64,000 nucleotides of DNA, taken from contig NC_134138.1 of the NCBI RefSeq assembly GCF_033958435.1, forward strand, positions 79,656,298-79,720,297, read 5' to 3'. Below, in pieces: positions 1-11,915 of this stretch. Every line of letters starts with the position of its first letter. Within the stretch, counting starts at the first letter, position 1. Both the position numbers and the translations under genes were made by a program. The notes under the pieces are model-generated. The model saw nothing but the letters and a program-made list of their open reading frames with translations. It made no database searches and was not told the origin of the DNA. The stretch comes from Carettochelys insculpta. Its lineage: Eukaryota; Chordata; Testudines; Carettochelyidae.

Positions 1-174
1 ACTTCATAATTTTTTTAGTCTTTGAAGTGCCACCAGACTCCTTGTTGTTTTTGCTGAAGCAAACAAACATGACTACCCCTCTGAAACCTTTCATCATCAA
101 TGTAAGTATCAAAGTTAGGACTCACTTACACAGATCCTCAAACCACATTTAATGTCAGTAGGATTACTCTAGTA

Positions 175-405
175 GTTAAAAAAAACAGCAGAAATGTAGC
201 ACTTTAAAGACTAACAAAACAACTTATTTGGTGATGAGCTTTCGTGGGACAAACCCACTTCATCAGACTGTGGGTCTGTCCCATGAAAGCTCATCACCAA
301 ATAACTCATTTGGTTAGTTTTTAAAGTGCTACATTTCTGCTGTTTTGTTTTGTTGGTGGACAAACTAACACGGTTACCTGTCTGTTACTATTCAAGCAGT
401 TAAAA
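175..405. repeat. Fold-back SINE-like retroposon, copy 1
   Basis: Two arms, 183-258 and 270-346, are near-perfect reverse complements around an 11-base centre, so the copy could form a long hairpin. The right end carries the family tail (ACTAACACGGTTACC). The flanks share AGTTAAAA at 175-182 and 398-405, a plausible 8-bp target duplication. The same core (CTTTCGTGGG, 'actaaca') recurs at 20.25, 21.78, 25.84 and 54.06 kb. No coding potential. The family is common in turtle DNA as far as I recall, but I cannot name it. Confidence 0.6.
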
Positions 406-1491
406 GTAATCATGCATTTAAGCAGTTTGGCAGATCAAGCCAGCATGCTTAGCACCTTGCAGGATTGAAGCTTAGTGCCTGATTCTACTCCCACTGAAGT
501 TAAGACAAATTTCAAAACTTCAAAGGGAACATGGCAATACCATAAGGAACTGTATTTCAACTTGGCTAACACAAGGTTCCATTTATAACAAGTTGCTAAC
601 ACAGTTTGTCCAGAGAGCAGGATCAGGTCCAAACTATGCTGTAAAAATAACTTAAAAAATGTGTTCTCGCCTCAACTAAATTGGTTTAAAACCAGTGTAG
701 GTTGGGCCAAAGGTTCTTTTCTTCTTTATCAGAGACATTTGTTTAGTTCCTCAAAAATATAGCACAATGTAATGGTAGCCAATACACCCTGTCTGGGTCA
801 TGCAGATTCATCACCAAGTAAAACTAAATGTATCTTCTGGAGAAGGTCAGTGTTCTCCTCAATCATTTCACTCTTTTGTTATGTTTATTTTCAGCACACA
901 ACTTAATCTTAAAGATGCCATTTAACAAAGAATATGTCCAGTTAATAGCAACATATGGAAGCAGCTGTTTGTGGTTGAATAGAATTCTGTTCATGAAATG
1001 AGTTACATCTTCCTTTAAATGAGACAGCTTTTTATTTTGCCGTTAAACCTGAAGTTGAGGCAGTACAAACTGATAATAAACATGGCTAGGGAGATGTCTC
1101 CAACTCAAAGTAAGACTTACTGTCCATGAACTCTGCTCCTATTTGTTTTTCATATCATAGGACAGAACATCTGTGTCTTCCAAAAAGCAGTTTTAATGCA
1201 CAAAACATGTTAGGTTTACTTGCTCCATTTTTTTGCTTTTGGAAAAGTTCTGGTGACTCACAACATCTTTAAAAATGAGTTCTGATATGCTACATATTGC
1301 CTCCATGTACTGCAGCAAAAATTAAACATAACTCATTGCACAGATTGTCAAAACCACAACACCTAAAAGACTTGTAGAACTACAATGGCTTATAGTAGAT
1401 ACAATGGCTTATTGGAGTTTGCAAAAATGTGCTGCAAAGTTTAACTTACTCATTCTAATCATAAAAAGAAACTGGGTTTCTGTTACACAGA
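406..1491. other. No recognised feature
   Basis: AT-rich sequence between the first retroposon and Harbinger A. Only short open frames with no family resemblance occur. I see no repeat, RNA gene or exon that I could support. Confidence 0.5.
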
Positions 1492-1886
1492 GGCTGTGTC
1501 TACACTACAAATTAACTTCGAAGTTGCTTACTTCGAAGTACAACTTTGAAGTAATAGACTTCAAAGTTGAGAGTCTATACACAAAAAGCCAACCGCCCTT
1601 ATTTTCAAGCAGGGTCCTGGCACTTTGAAAGGAAGTGTCTACACACCAATAGCCCCTACTTCGAAGTAAGAGGCCAGAAAATGATGTGGATAGGGATCGT
1701 ACGGTGGACAAGCCCTTCTGGGCTCACAGCCAGACTCTTCTTTAAAGGGCCCCTCCCAAAACTGCTCACCCTGCACATGCTCAGGATTGCCAGGCTGCAG
1801 ACAGCACACCCTTTGCACACAGCAGAGCCACTGTGGAGTCCGTCATTGATCCTCAGCAGCTCCCCGAGGGGGATCTCTTCTAGGCC

Positions 1887-3099
1887 ATGGTCAGCCTGCT
1901 GGCAGCACTGCTGGTGGCCGTCATGCAGAAGCAACGTAGGGCCAGCCGCATAGCCCCTGCCCTGCAGACCCTCTCCCAGGGGAGTGGCTGCACCCCATCC
2001 CAGCAATCCAACAATTCTGGGACTTTCCCATGAGCACCAACTGGTAGGACTGCCTCATGCTGGAGGACAGGGATGATGACCACTGGCTGCAAAGCTTCCG
2101 GATGACTCGGCAGACATTCAAGGAGCGGTGCCACGGGCTAACCCCAGCCCTCCAGCACCAGGGTGAGGCCCACACTCCTCCTGCACAAGAGGGTAGCCAT
2201 CGCCCTATGGAAGCTTGCCACCCTGGACAGCCACCCCTCCATTAGACATCAGTTCAGGGTAGGCAAGGCCACCACCGGGGCAGTCCTTAGGGAGGTAAGA
2301 CAGGACAGGGACACACACCGACCATGGGGTGGGCACCTCACAAGGGGTGGCCCTGCACTGGGCCACACGCTCATAGACGCATCTCTCTTGCACCCCATGC
2401 TGTTCATCCCGGCAGCCAACACCCTGCTCCTCTGCTGGGTGGTCACCGTCGGGGACCTGGACTTCACCCTGGCTGGCTTTGTAGACTTGAGGTTCCCCAA
2501 CTGTTTCAGCACACTAGACAATATGCACATTGTGATCCATGCCCCAGACCACAGCACGGGGGCCTTCATAAACAGAAAGGGCTACTACCACTCTGTGGTT
2601 CTTCAGGCCCTCATGGGCACTAACAGCCAGTTCATGGGCACCTATGTGGGATGGTCTGGCAAGGGCCATGATGCCCAGATATTCAGGAACTTGTGCCTCA
2701 GACACAGAATGCAGGAGAGGATTTACCTCTTCCCCCGGGAGCTCCCAGTGGGACACATCACCATTCCCTGCTGCATCGTAGCTGATGCCACGTACCCCTT
2801 GCACCCATGGCTCATGTGGCCTTACATCAGATACACCAACACACCCCAGGACAGGTTCAACATGCCTGACCCACACCAGGAGCACCATGGAGCAGGCATT
2901 CAGGCAGCTCAAGGGGCGATTCAGATGCTTCCTAATGAAACTGGAGGTCGGCCTCCCAAACGTGCCAGTGGTGGTCGCAGTCTGCTATGATATCATGGAG
3001 AGAAAATGGGAGCCCTTTGTCCAGGCCTGGGCTGCCGGACCACCACCAGGTATGAGCAGCCCCCAAAGGGAGGGTGTGCAGGTCAGGGAGGCCTTGTGA
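1887..3099 (+). pseudogene. Harbinger transposase (HARBI1/ALP1-like DDE), broken
   Basis: Codes for the remains of a DDE_4-type transposase that would cut and rejoin the element ends in the nucleus. The likely start ATG is at 1887. The N-terminal helical region reads in one frame around 2057-2160 (HWLQSFRMTRQTF) and continues in another from 2163 (WKLATLDSHPS, VGKATTGAVLREV). A donor-like GAG/GTAAGA at 2294 and an acceptor CGGCAG at 2415 match the intron position in elements C and D. The catalytic region keeps all three acidic residues: D in LDNMHI, D in GKGHDAQIF, E in MEQAFRQLKGRF. At least two frameshifts (near 2160 and 2870) and an in-frame stop near 2047 break the gene. Ends at a TGA after VQVREAL. 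Confidence 0.85.
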
Positions 3100-3559
3100 G
3101 AGGCCTTTGACCAGGGCCCACAACGACCCTTCCCCACCACACACTCCCACCATGCACCCCTCTGCCACCACACAAGAGGGACACAGGGTTAGGTGTGCAA
3201 AAGCAGACATTTACTTTGTTAAAAATGAAATTTTGAAACATATAAACTTGTCAGCATGTTTGAAACTATTTACATGGAGGAGCTATATACCACATGGATC
3301 CTGGGGTGGCACTGGGTGGGGGGGGGGAACTGAACTGGGGAGAGGATGCTGGAACCGGGGAGAGCTCAATCATCCACCAGGGTGGTGGGCCGGGAGCTGT
3401 GATGGCCATGGGAGTCTGCCACCCTGGGTCGAGGGACCCTGCCATGGCAGAAATGGGGCTGGAACTACAGGAAGGTAGAGGTGTTGGAGGGTGAAGTGAT
3501 GTTGGGATCATCAGGGGGTATTGGGTGGGCTGGGGGGGCAGAAGGGGCCTCCTCACCCT

Positions 3560-4874
3560 CTGTCACACTTTTACTAGACACTCTGCCAGTGCCAGGCAGG
3601 TGGCAGGCAGCAGGGCCTGAAAGTCAGCACCTGCTGGGGGACTGCTGCGGGGGCTGGGAGGGGAGAAGTTTGGGCAAGGAAGGTGGCTACAGCCTAGGCA
3701 AGGGTCTCCAGGCAGTTGGCCATCAGCAGCCAAACCTCCTGCTCCCTTGCCAGCCAGTCCCACAGCACAGCCATCATCTCCTGCAGAGCAGCTGTGTGCG
3801 GAGCCTCCTCCTCCTCCCCATGCAATGTGGCACCTGGGCCGGTGGCGACTCCAGGGAGGTGGCCCAAGGTGGGGTGATGGCCTCCTGCCCCTCTCCAGCT
3901 GAGGGCTGGTCACAGGTGGGCCTGGGGCAGCTCCTGGATGGCAGGCCTGTGGAGACAGAAGGGGACAGGGGGACAGCCTATTAGTCATGCATCCTGACCC
4001 TCTGCCTCAGGACCCCCACTCCACTCATGACCCCCATTGTCCAGTGCTCCAGGGGCCCTGTGGTATACCAGGTGCAGGAGGGTCCCCACATGGTGCAGCT
4101 GGCACTGGGTTTGCTGCGCCCCCCAACACCCTCTCTGGTCAAATGCCCGGCGGAGCTCAGCAGGGCTGTGTGTGATGTGCATCAACCGGGCACGTGGCCC
4201 CCTGCTGGCTGTGCCAGGAGCAGGGTTACCCTCCCCGGGGCACCCTGAATGCCCAGTGCCTACCTGCTGGTACTTCCACACACTTGGGTGAAGCCCAGCT
4301 GGAGGGGTCCTGGCTGCATGACTCAGAAGGGAGACTGATGACAAGGGTCCCATTGCTGGAACCTATGTCATTGCTCCCTGGGTTGATCCCCTGGTCCCTC
4401 AGGCAAGGGATTGTGTCTCCCAAGGGTCCCAGCTCCTCTACGATCATTACCTCCAGCTCTGGTGCCTCCTCCATCTTGGCTGGGGGTGTGGTGGTGTCCA
4501 CCACATATTTCAGGGGCTCCTCAAAAAGGGGGTACCAGGTGGGCCGTGCCCCTGAGCAGCTGCTGGTATCCCTTGCCCAGAAGTACAGCTGCCAGAGCTC
4601 TTTCACTTCTATCCGGATGATTTCCCCGGTCTGGACAGAGTTCCCCTGGGTGGCGAGCCCCCTTGCCAGGCACTCAAATGCATTAGCATTTCACTGCTGC
4701 ATCCCTGTGTAGAGCAGGATGTCTTTGGATCCCCACAGTCTGAGGAGGTCCTGCACTTCTGTCCTAGTCCATGGGGGCCCCCCTCTTCTGCCGACACTTG
4801 CCCTGCTGTTGTGAGCCCTCAGTGGACTTGCCAGTGGGCTCTGTGGGGTTAGTACACTCCTGGGAGGGTGCCAT
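3560..4874 (-). pseudogene. Harbinger Myb/SANT-like DNA-binding partner, broken
   Basis: Remnant of the second Harbinger gene, whose product binds the element ends and helps bring the transposase into the nucleus in studied PIF/Harbinger systems. A likely ATG lies at 4874. The trihelix/SANT-like part reads PPWTRTEVQDLLRLWGS at about 4785-4735, then LARGLATQG, VKELWQLY and WYPLFEEPLKYV down to about 4500, broken by a frameshift and an in-frame stop near 4690. A C-terminal helical exon (MMAVLWDWLAREQEVWLLMANCLETL) is readable at about 3790-3710. The gene runs against the transposase. No intact product is possible. Confidence 0.7.
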
Positions 4875-5324
4875 GGCTGACTGGGGGTGCAGGTGACAGC
4901 TGTGGTGTCAACAGGGGGCCATGCAGCAGGGAGCTCATGGGCCCCTTGCTTCTGCCACTCTCTCAGCTTCTTTCCTGGGTTGCTGGGTAGCTGCTTCTTT
5001 TCACGTGGCCAGCAGTGACCACAGAGCCCTGCCTGGGCTGGCCAGAGCACCTCCAGGCTCCTAGGGGGCCACCACCATGGCAGAGCCACTACTTTGAAGT
5101 AGTGAGTGAGTAGCATCTACACATGCTCTACTTCAAAGTTAAACTTCTAAATAGGGCGCAACTCCATTCCCAGGAATGGAGTAAAGACTTTGAAGTTGGG
5201 CTCTGCTACTTCAAAGTTAATTTTGAAGTAACAGAAAATGTGTGTAGACACTCTGGAGGCTACTTCAAAGTAGCCCCCAACTTCAAAGTCAATGCTGAAG
5301 TAAGTTCCTAGTGTAGATGCACCC

Positions 5325-7125
5325 AAAAAGTAGAAGCAATGGATCACTGGTGAATACAGCTTTCTTGCCCCTCTGCTGATGTACCCAGGTTTACTCACGG
5401 GGTTGACTGCCATCTCTATGGTAGCAGCCAACCTTGCCAGGAGGGGTGTCTCTTGTGCATGGGAGGAAACCAACAACTGAACCATGGGGGCCAAGGAAGG
5501 AGAAGAAAGCCCATACTAAAGTAAAGGGATGGGGAGAGCAAATAAAGAAAAAATGGGTAGAGAGAGCTCAGATATGAGGATGTGGATCGGATAATTAGAA
5601 ATATGTGGGCAGGAGCTGAAGGTGTTGAAATATGTGGGAAGACAAATTGGTGGAATTGTGAAGAAATATGGGGAGTATCCTGAGCTGGAACTTCACTAGG
5701 CCTCTACACCAGCAGTTGACCTCAATGGAACTGATTTTCCTGTCCCTCACAGCAGTGTAAATCAGGAATTACTGTACTGAACTGTGTAAAATGGGGAGCA
5801 GATGAGAGTCAGGCACACTGTTCCCACCTTTCCCTGAGGCTGTAAGTATCATTGCAAGGAACTGAGCTTCAACCTCAAAGGTGTCTCAGCCCTTCTCGCA
5901 TTGTACTAAGTTATGTTATAAAACAAGCATACAGGAAGAGATAATTTACCTCACCATGATATTTGACTGTTTCATAATTATTGTGCTAGATATATAACTA
6001 TTGAACCAAGAGTAGCACAGTAAATTAACCTAGCACAGGAAAAAATGTTTATAAAATGTTAGATTACTAAATTGGTTGTTTTGTCGTTTAAAAAACCACC
6101 ACAATACCCAAGGTATTTAACTTTAAAACAACTTTTGATGACAACAATAAAAATGTATTTTAATATGCATGGAACTCCTGTATCTAGCTTTGTATCTGTC
6201 TTCACAACTCATAAAAGGTATGTCTCTTTTTGAAAAAAAGCCAATTAAATAAATACACAACATTGTATCAAAGCCTTTTACCTGATCTGAACAAACACAA
6301 GGGGTAGGAAATTCATGAAATTAACATAAACATTACCACTCACTCTTATGCAGAATTATATGATTCCATGTGGGGCAGGTCACCAAGGCAACTCTACTAC
6401 ACGTGGTTTTTTTCTACCCTATTGTCAGCTCATTTCTGCATTGAGGCAGCTAGAAAGCCAATACCTAGCTACCAAAAGAATATATAGATCAAATGAAAAT
6501 GTGATATGAAATTGCTGGGGCAATATTTTCTGAGGCAAGTAGGCAGTAGTCCACCACTCTGCACCTTGCTTTGATACTACTTCTTCCTTCTGATGTTTCT
6601 AAACTCCATGCATTATTGCTCCATTGCCACTTCCATTTTTTGCTCCCAAACTTTACTGTGTATAATATAGTCACATATAATATCCTATAAGGTTACAAAA
6701 TTTTCCCTCTTCCCAGCCCCTCCCCATTTGTCTCAAATGATGGTCCTCATTAAAGCCCTGATTCTGCTGCCACCAAAGCCAATGGCAAAATTTACACTCA
6801 TTTCCATGGGGGCTGTTTCAGCTTGGGTACCTATCCACAATACCTGCTGCCCCGTTGCATTGTGGTTTCTGTCCTAATGGCTGATGGGACAAAAATGTGC
6901 CATGGGTGGCTCCGGATGTGTGTTGTCAGGATTCCCCAGTGTACTTGTCTCATCCCATTACCTTTGGAAGGCAACAGCAAAAAAGTGTTTTTACACCCTT
7001 TTATCATATTTCTGCAGCCATCATTGCAGGGCTAGCATGGTACTCATACAACTTAAAACTGCTGTGGCAAGTTTTGTGAGCACCTCACACATTGAGCTGT
7101 GATGTGTGCAGAGTCTAAGCAGCCC
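5325..7125. other. No recognised gene
   Basis: AT-rich intergenic DNA. The part from about 6700 may already be the 5' side of Harbinger relic B, because it precedes the transposase remnant directly, but no terminal repeat is visible. Confidence 0.4.
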
Positions 7126-8067
7126 TCTGAGCGATGAAGACTCCGAGGAGGACATGCATATAGACAAATATGAGGCGCTTGAGACAAGGAATGGGGAGAT
7201 ACCAGCTGAACCCTATACTTTGTATGCACTGGAGTGTCAGTTCTGATGCCATGAAACAAGCTCAGACAGGTGGAACTACATTGTTCGGGGGGTCACGGCA
7301 CAATCAGCAGTGGTTACAAAACTTCCACTTGCATAAGGCCTCTTGCACGGATCTTTGTGAATTGATTTCTCTACCCTGAAGTGCTGTGATATCAAAATGA
7401 GACCTGCTCTGAGTGGCACTAGCTCTGTGAAAGTTTGCAATGCCAGACAGTTACCAGTCAGTGGGCAAGTAATTCAGAGTGGGCAAATTTACAGTGTGGG
7501 CTGCTGTGATACATGTAGCCAAGGTAATCTATATTCTACAGTTACAAAAGACAGTGAGACACTAGGAAATGTGCAGGACATAGTGGACAGTTTTGCTGCA
7601 ATGGGGTTTCCTAACTGCTGCAGAGTGATAGATGGAATGCACATCCCTGTCTTCGCACTGGACCATCTTGCCACAGGGCACATAAACCACAAGGGGTACT
7701 TCTCCATGGGGTTGCAGATGTTGGTGAATCACAAGGGTTATTTCATGGACATCAGTGTGGGATAGTTGGGAAAGGTGAATGATGTACACATCTTTGGGAA
7801 CTCTGGTCTGTTCACAAAACTGCAGGATGGAGTTTTCTTCCCAGACCAGAAAATCACCACTGGCAACATGGAGATGCCAAATAGTGATCTTGGGTGACCC
7901 AGGTTACTTCTTAATCTCTTTGCTCATAAAGCTATACACAGGCAGCCTGGACCACAATAAGGAGCAGTTCAACTACAGGCTGAGCAAGTGCAGAATGGTA
8001 GTAGAATATGCAATTTGGCCATTTAAAAGCCAGGTTCAGGAACCTCCTGACTCAGTTAGACCTCAGA
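7126..8067 (+). pseudogene. Harbinger relic B: transposase, left part
   Basis: Old transposase remnant. An acidic N-terminal stretch (SDEDSEEDMHIDKYEAL) lies at 7130-7180. The core follows at about 7580-8060: FPNCCRVIDGMHIPV (first catalytic D), NHKGYFSMGLQML, then a stop, VNDVHIFGNSGLF where the second aspartate sits in NDVHIF, and LDHNKEQFNYRLSKCRMVVEY with the catalytic glutamate. Several stops and frameshifts occur. The reading breaks off at 8067 in LTQLDL and resumes at 12352, because element C is inserted here. It is closest to the remnant in element E among those in the window. Confidence 0.8.
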
Positions 8068-8099
8068 GGCTACATCTACACGTGTATGCTACATTGAAA

Positions 8100-8236
8100 T
8101 AGCTTATTAGCTATTATATATTACATAGTTATTATATATTATTAGCTATTATCATTATATTATTATTAGCTATTATATATTATATATATATATTATATAT
8201 TATTAGCTATTATATATTATATAGCTTATTATTATT
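8100..8236. repeat. AT-rich simple repeat (TATTA/AGCTATTATATA)
   Basis: About 137 bases of imperfect TAT/TTA/AGCTATTA repeats inside the left end of element C. The sister MITEs read straight on from 'AGCTTATT' to 'TCGATG' at this point, so this is a later expansion and not part of the ancestral element. Confidence 0.75.
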
Positions 8237-8309
8237 ATGAAGACTCCGAGGAGGACATGCACATAGACAAATATGAGGCACCTGAGACAGGGAATGGGGA
8301 GATACCAGC
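8237..8309 (+). repeat. 73-bp copy of upstream flank 7134-7206
   Basis: Positions 8237-8309 repeat 7134-7206 over 73 bases with about four substitutions and no gap. The source lies in the relic B transposase, outside element C, and the copy lies inside the left end of C. Immediately after the copy, the normal element sequence (ACATCGACATAAGCTATTTC) resumes. Confidence 0.85.
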
Positions 8310-8615
8310 GACATCGACATAAGCTATTTCGATGAATAGCGTCTACACGTCCTCCAGGGCGGGTGCCGTCGACGTTCAACGTCGACATTGGGCAGCACCA
8401 CATCGAAGTAGGCGCTGCAGGGGAGCATCCACATGCCAAAGCGGCACACATCGAAATAAAGGTGCCAGGAACATCTGCAGACAGGCTCTCAGGGTGGACT
8501 AGCACTTCCGGGGCAACAGCTAGCCGCTCTCTTAAAGGTCCCCTCCCAGACACATGCAGCCTGCACAGCATGCAGTTTGCAGAGCCATAGGCACGCACAC
8601 CTCGGCGAAGCAGTT

Positions 8616-10031
8616 ATGGACCCCCAGGAGCAGCAGCAGCAGCAGCCAGAGGTCCACCCAGCTGCCCCTGCAGGAGCAGTGCTCGCCCTGCTCAATGCCA
8701 TGCAGGAGGCAGCTGATCACCTTTTATTCGTGGAAGAGGAGCTGCCCCCAGGGGAGGAGGAAGCAACCCCAGACCCTGCTGCCCCCTGCCCCGCCCCGCT
8801 GCACACGCTGCTGGCTGTGGAGCTACCCCACGAGCACCGAATGGTGGGAGCGGCTGGTGCTCGGTGAGTGGGACAACGACCGCTGGCTCCAGAATTTTCG
8901 CATGAGCCGGCAGACATTTCTGGAGCTATGCCAGTGGCTCACCCCCGCACTGAGGCACCAGGACACCGCCATGAGGAGTGCCCTCAGCGTTGAGAAATGG
9001 GTCGGCATCACTGTCTGGAAGCTGGCCACTCCAGACAGCTACCGATCCGTGGGCCAGCAGTTTGGCATCGGCAAGGCCACAGTCGGGGCTGTCCTCATGG
9101 AGGTAAGAGGACCCAAGGGGAGGGGGAGGCAGCCCTGGGAGAAAAGGGGAGGGGAGCCCTGGGAGGGAAGGGGAGGGGAGCCCTGGGGGTGGAGGGGAGG
9201 GGAGCCCTGGGAGGGGAGGGCCAGACACACCCTGCACACCCCTTATTGGTGCTCTCCCATGTCCTTCCCCTGCAATTCGTCCGTACCATCAATGCCCTGC
9301 TCCTCCACAGGCTCATGCGGCTTGGGGACCTGGATGCCGCCACCGCGGGGTTTGCCACCCTGGGCTTCCCAAATTGCTTTAGGGCTCTGGATGGGACCCA
9401 TATCCCCATCCGAGCTCCAGAGCACAGCGGAGGACGCTTCCTGAACACGAAGGGCTACCATTCGGTGGTCCTCCAGGCCTTGGTGGACAGCCGGGGCCGC
9501 TTCCTGGACATTTATGCTGGCTGGCCCGGCAGCACCCACGACGCCCGGGTATTCCGGAATTCAGGCCTGTGCCGCCAGCTGGAGGCGGAGACCTACATCC
9601 CCCAGCGGGAGATCGCTGGGGGGGATACCACGATGCCCCTCTGCATCGTCGCAGATGCGGCCTACCCCCTCCGGCCCTGGCTCATGCACCCTTACACGCG
9701 CCATCTGTCAGCCAGCCAGGAACGCTTCAACACGCGCTTGAACCATGCGCGCCAGGTGGTTGAGCGCACTTTTGGCCGCCTCAAAGGGCGCTGGAGGTGT
9801 CTCCCCACCAGCCTTGATGCGGGCCCCACCAACATACCCCAGACTGTGGGCTCGTGCAGCGCCCTCCACAACCTGGTGGACAGCAAGGGAGAGGCATTCT
9901 TTCAGGGCTGGGCTGTGGATGCTGGCAGGGCTGACGTGCAGCCACCCGCTGCCCCCAGTCACCAGGTGGACCCCGAGGGGATCCGGGTCCAGGAGGCCCT
10001 GCAGGCCCATTTCGACCAGGCTGCGGGGTGA
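8616..10031 (+). pseudogene. Harbinger transposase of element C, nearly intact
   Basis: HARBI1/ALP1-like DDE transposase. The start ATG at 8616 gives MDPQEQQQQQPE with a short polyQ. Codons run to about 8810, where a one-base shift moves the reading to WERLVLGEWDNDRWLQNF. Exon 1 ends at GAG/GTAAGA (9102); exon 2 begins at 9276. The expected acceptor reads TGCAA instead of TGCAG at 9271-9275, so normal splicing looks impaired. Exon 2 is open to the TGA at 10029-10031 and keeps the whole catalytic core: D in LDGTHIPI, D in PGSTHDARVF, E in VVERTFGRLKGRW. An AATAAA follows at 10138. Known role of the family: cut-and-paste transposition with the Myb-like partner. Lesions are few, so inactivation looks fairly recent. 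Not a host gene by anything visible here. Confidence 0.85.
9118..9225 (+). repeat. G-rich intronic minisatellite
   Basis: About four tandem units of roughly 25 bases, each of the form GGGGAGGGGAGCCCTGGGAG with variations, inside the transposase intron (9103-9275). The dense G runs could form quadruplexes. They also create open frames in several phases, which explains why the intron reads through without a stop. Confidence 0.7.
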
Positions 10032-10512
10032 ACGCTGGCAGGCCCCCCACTGCACCCCCCCATCCACCACAACACTCCCTGGCCCTACGCCCACACCACA
10101 GACCACCCAAGAGCACACACCCCCGACTTTTCTTGCAAATAAAAACAGGCATTTGTTCGTGAAACCACAAAATGGTGAATTCTTATTATATTATTACTAC
10201 AAATATAAATATTATATATTATATGATAAACAAACAGTGGAACACAAGGAAGGGGAGAACTATTTACATGGGGGGGCAGGTATCATAAAATAACAGGGGT
10301 CTAATACAAACTATATACAACATAAAGGGGATATGTACAAAGGGGGGGGCACGTCGTGGGCCCCGCACCCCGTAACGTCCAGCGATGGGGGTTGGCAGGC
10401 GCGACCCTCACCATGGCCTCAGCCCTGGCCGGGGCTGGCTGGGTGCCGGGCGAACCAGCAGATACAGCCGGCGGGTGTCAGCAGGCCACAGGTCCCCCTT
10501 GGCGAAAGGCCC
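10032..10512. other. Gap between the two convergent genes of element C
   Basis: 3' flank of the transposase with a polyadenylation signal AATAAA at 10138-10143, then an AT-rich patch (10180-10230). No further gene is visible. The convergent 3' ends are about 0.5 kb apart. Confidence 0.6.
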
Positions 10513-11915
10513 CTAGGTGGCGGACAGCGGTGGGACGGCAGGTGGAGCAGTGGGTGGACCGGTTGGTGGAGTGGGCAGAGCGGTGTGCGGCACGGCATGG
10601 GGGGCCAGGTAGTCCGCGATGTGCTCAAACATGCGCATAAAGGCCCCCCATGCCTCCTGGCGCCAGGCCAGCGCCCGCTTCTGCAGATGGAGGCACCACT
10701 CATCCACCCACAGGCACTGCTCCAAGACCTCCAGCTGCTGCCAGAGGATCGCCAGCAGCTGGGGGTCTGTCGCCATCTGGTGGCGGTGCTGGGTCCACTG
10801 TCGTCCCCGCCCTGGGGCTGGTCAGTGCTCTGCCGAGGGGCTGGCCTGCAGTGATAGCCCCGGTGGGCTCTCCGGGACCACTGACACCTCGCCGGAGCTC
10901 TCCGGGCCCTCCGATGGTGCAGCTGCGCAACATGGGGGGGAAGAAGAGTGGAGACAGCCGTTAGTGTGGGCCCCGAGCCGTGGCCCTTGTCCCCCCACCC
11001 TTCTGCTGCTGGTTCCCCATCCCCGTCCCCGGGAGATGCTGCTGCTGCTGATGGGTGTCCCACCCCCTCCCCCCCGGGGGACCCCAGGTTCCGCTCCCCC
11101 CATCCCCAGGGATGGGGCATGGCACTGTCCTGCTGTGGGGGGCAGGGGCTGATGCACTCTTCTGAGGGACATGCCACTGCTGTCCTTGGGGGCATGGTCA
11201 TCTGGGCATGTGGAGGTCCCTGGTCATGTCTCTTGTCCCCACCCCTCAACCCCGGGGGTGTGCACTGGGGGGGGTACATACCTGACGGTCCGTTCCCACG
11301 TTCGGGGGACACCCTGTGGGCAGACGCCCTGCTGGAGCTCCGGGACGGCAGCGCGATGTGGAGCCCCCCTGTTGCTGGAGGAGGATTCCCCCTCCTTCTG
11401 CGGCATCCCAGGGGTGGACTCCTGGGGGGCCCCCGGGATGCGGGGCTTGCCTCTGGGGCGGACTCCGCCTCAGGGGCCTGCTGGGGCTCGTCAGCCGAGG
11501 TGTCAAGAGTGGCTGGAGGGGAGGAGGTGTGCTGGGGGCCCAGGATTTCCCTCAGCTCCCTGTAAAAGGGGCAAGTGACGGGGGCAGCCCCAGATCGGCT
11601 GGCCGCATCCCGGGCCCGGGCGTAACCCTGTCGCAGCTCCTTGACCTTACTCCTGACGTGGTCAGGAGTGCGGGCAGGGTGACCCCGGGCGGCCAGGCCC
11701 TTGGCCAGCCGAGTGAACGCATCAGCATTCTGCCTCTTGCTCCCCATTACCTGGAGCACCTCCTCCTCGCTCCAGAACCCCAGAAGGTCCTGGAGCTTTG
11801 CCTCCATCCAGGAGGGGCCCCGCTGCCTCTTCCCCAGCTGGCTGCCAGCCTGGGAGCCCTGGCTCCCCTTGGGGGGGGTGCCCTGGGGTCACTTGGGGGG
11901 CTGGCAGGTGGCCAT
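10513..11915 (-). pseudogene. Harbinger Myb/SANT-like partner of element C
   Basis: DNA-binding partner gene. The ancestral start is probably the ATG at 11915-11913 (MATCQPPK), but codon 9 is TGA (11891-11889); the next in-frame Met is at 11807, just before the conserved domain. The trihelix/SANT-like domain reads MEAKLQDLLGFWSEEEVLQV, RQNADAFTRLAKGLAARGH, VKELRQGYARARDAA and FYRELREILGP, about 90 residues. Exon 1 ends with a clear donor, CAG/GTATGT at 11282/11281. Exon 2 begins after TTGCGCAG at 10922 and reads in phase, with a helical C-terminus (RQEAWGAFMRMFEHIADYL) ending at 10513. An in-frame TGA at 10824-10822 interrupts exon 2. It faces the transposase. Two nonsense changes make it a pseudogene, though a short DNA-binding fragment could still be made. 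Confidence 0.75.

Larger units (their letters stand above)
1492..5324 (+). mobile_element. PIF/Harbinger DNA transposon A, decayed two-gene copy
   Basis: The left end GGCTGTGTCTACACTA matches the reverse complement of the right end (GGGTGCATCTACACTA). The bases next to the ends are AGA and AAA, a possible 3-bp target duplication with one mismatch. Subterminal zones at 1510-1570 and 5090-5310 are filled with TTCGAA/TTTGAA palindromes. Inside are a transposase remnant on + and a Myb/SANT-like remnant on -, convergent. Both are frameshifted, so the copy is non-autonomous now. Its sequence differs clearly from elements C and D, so it is another family of the same superfamily. Confidence 0.85.
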
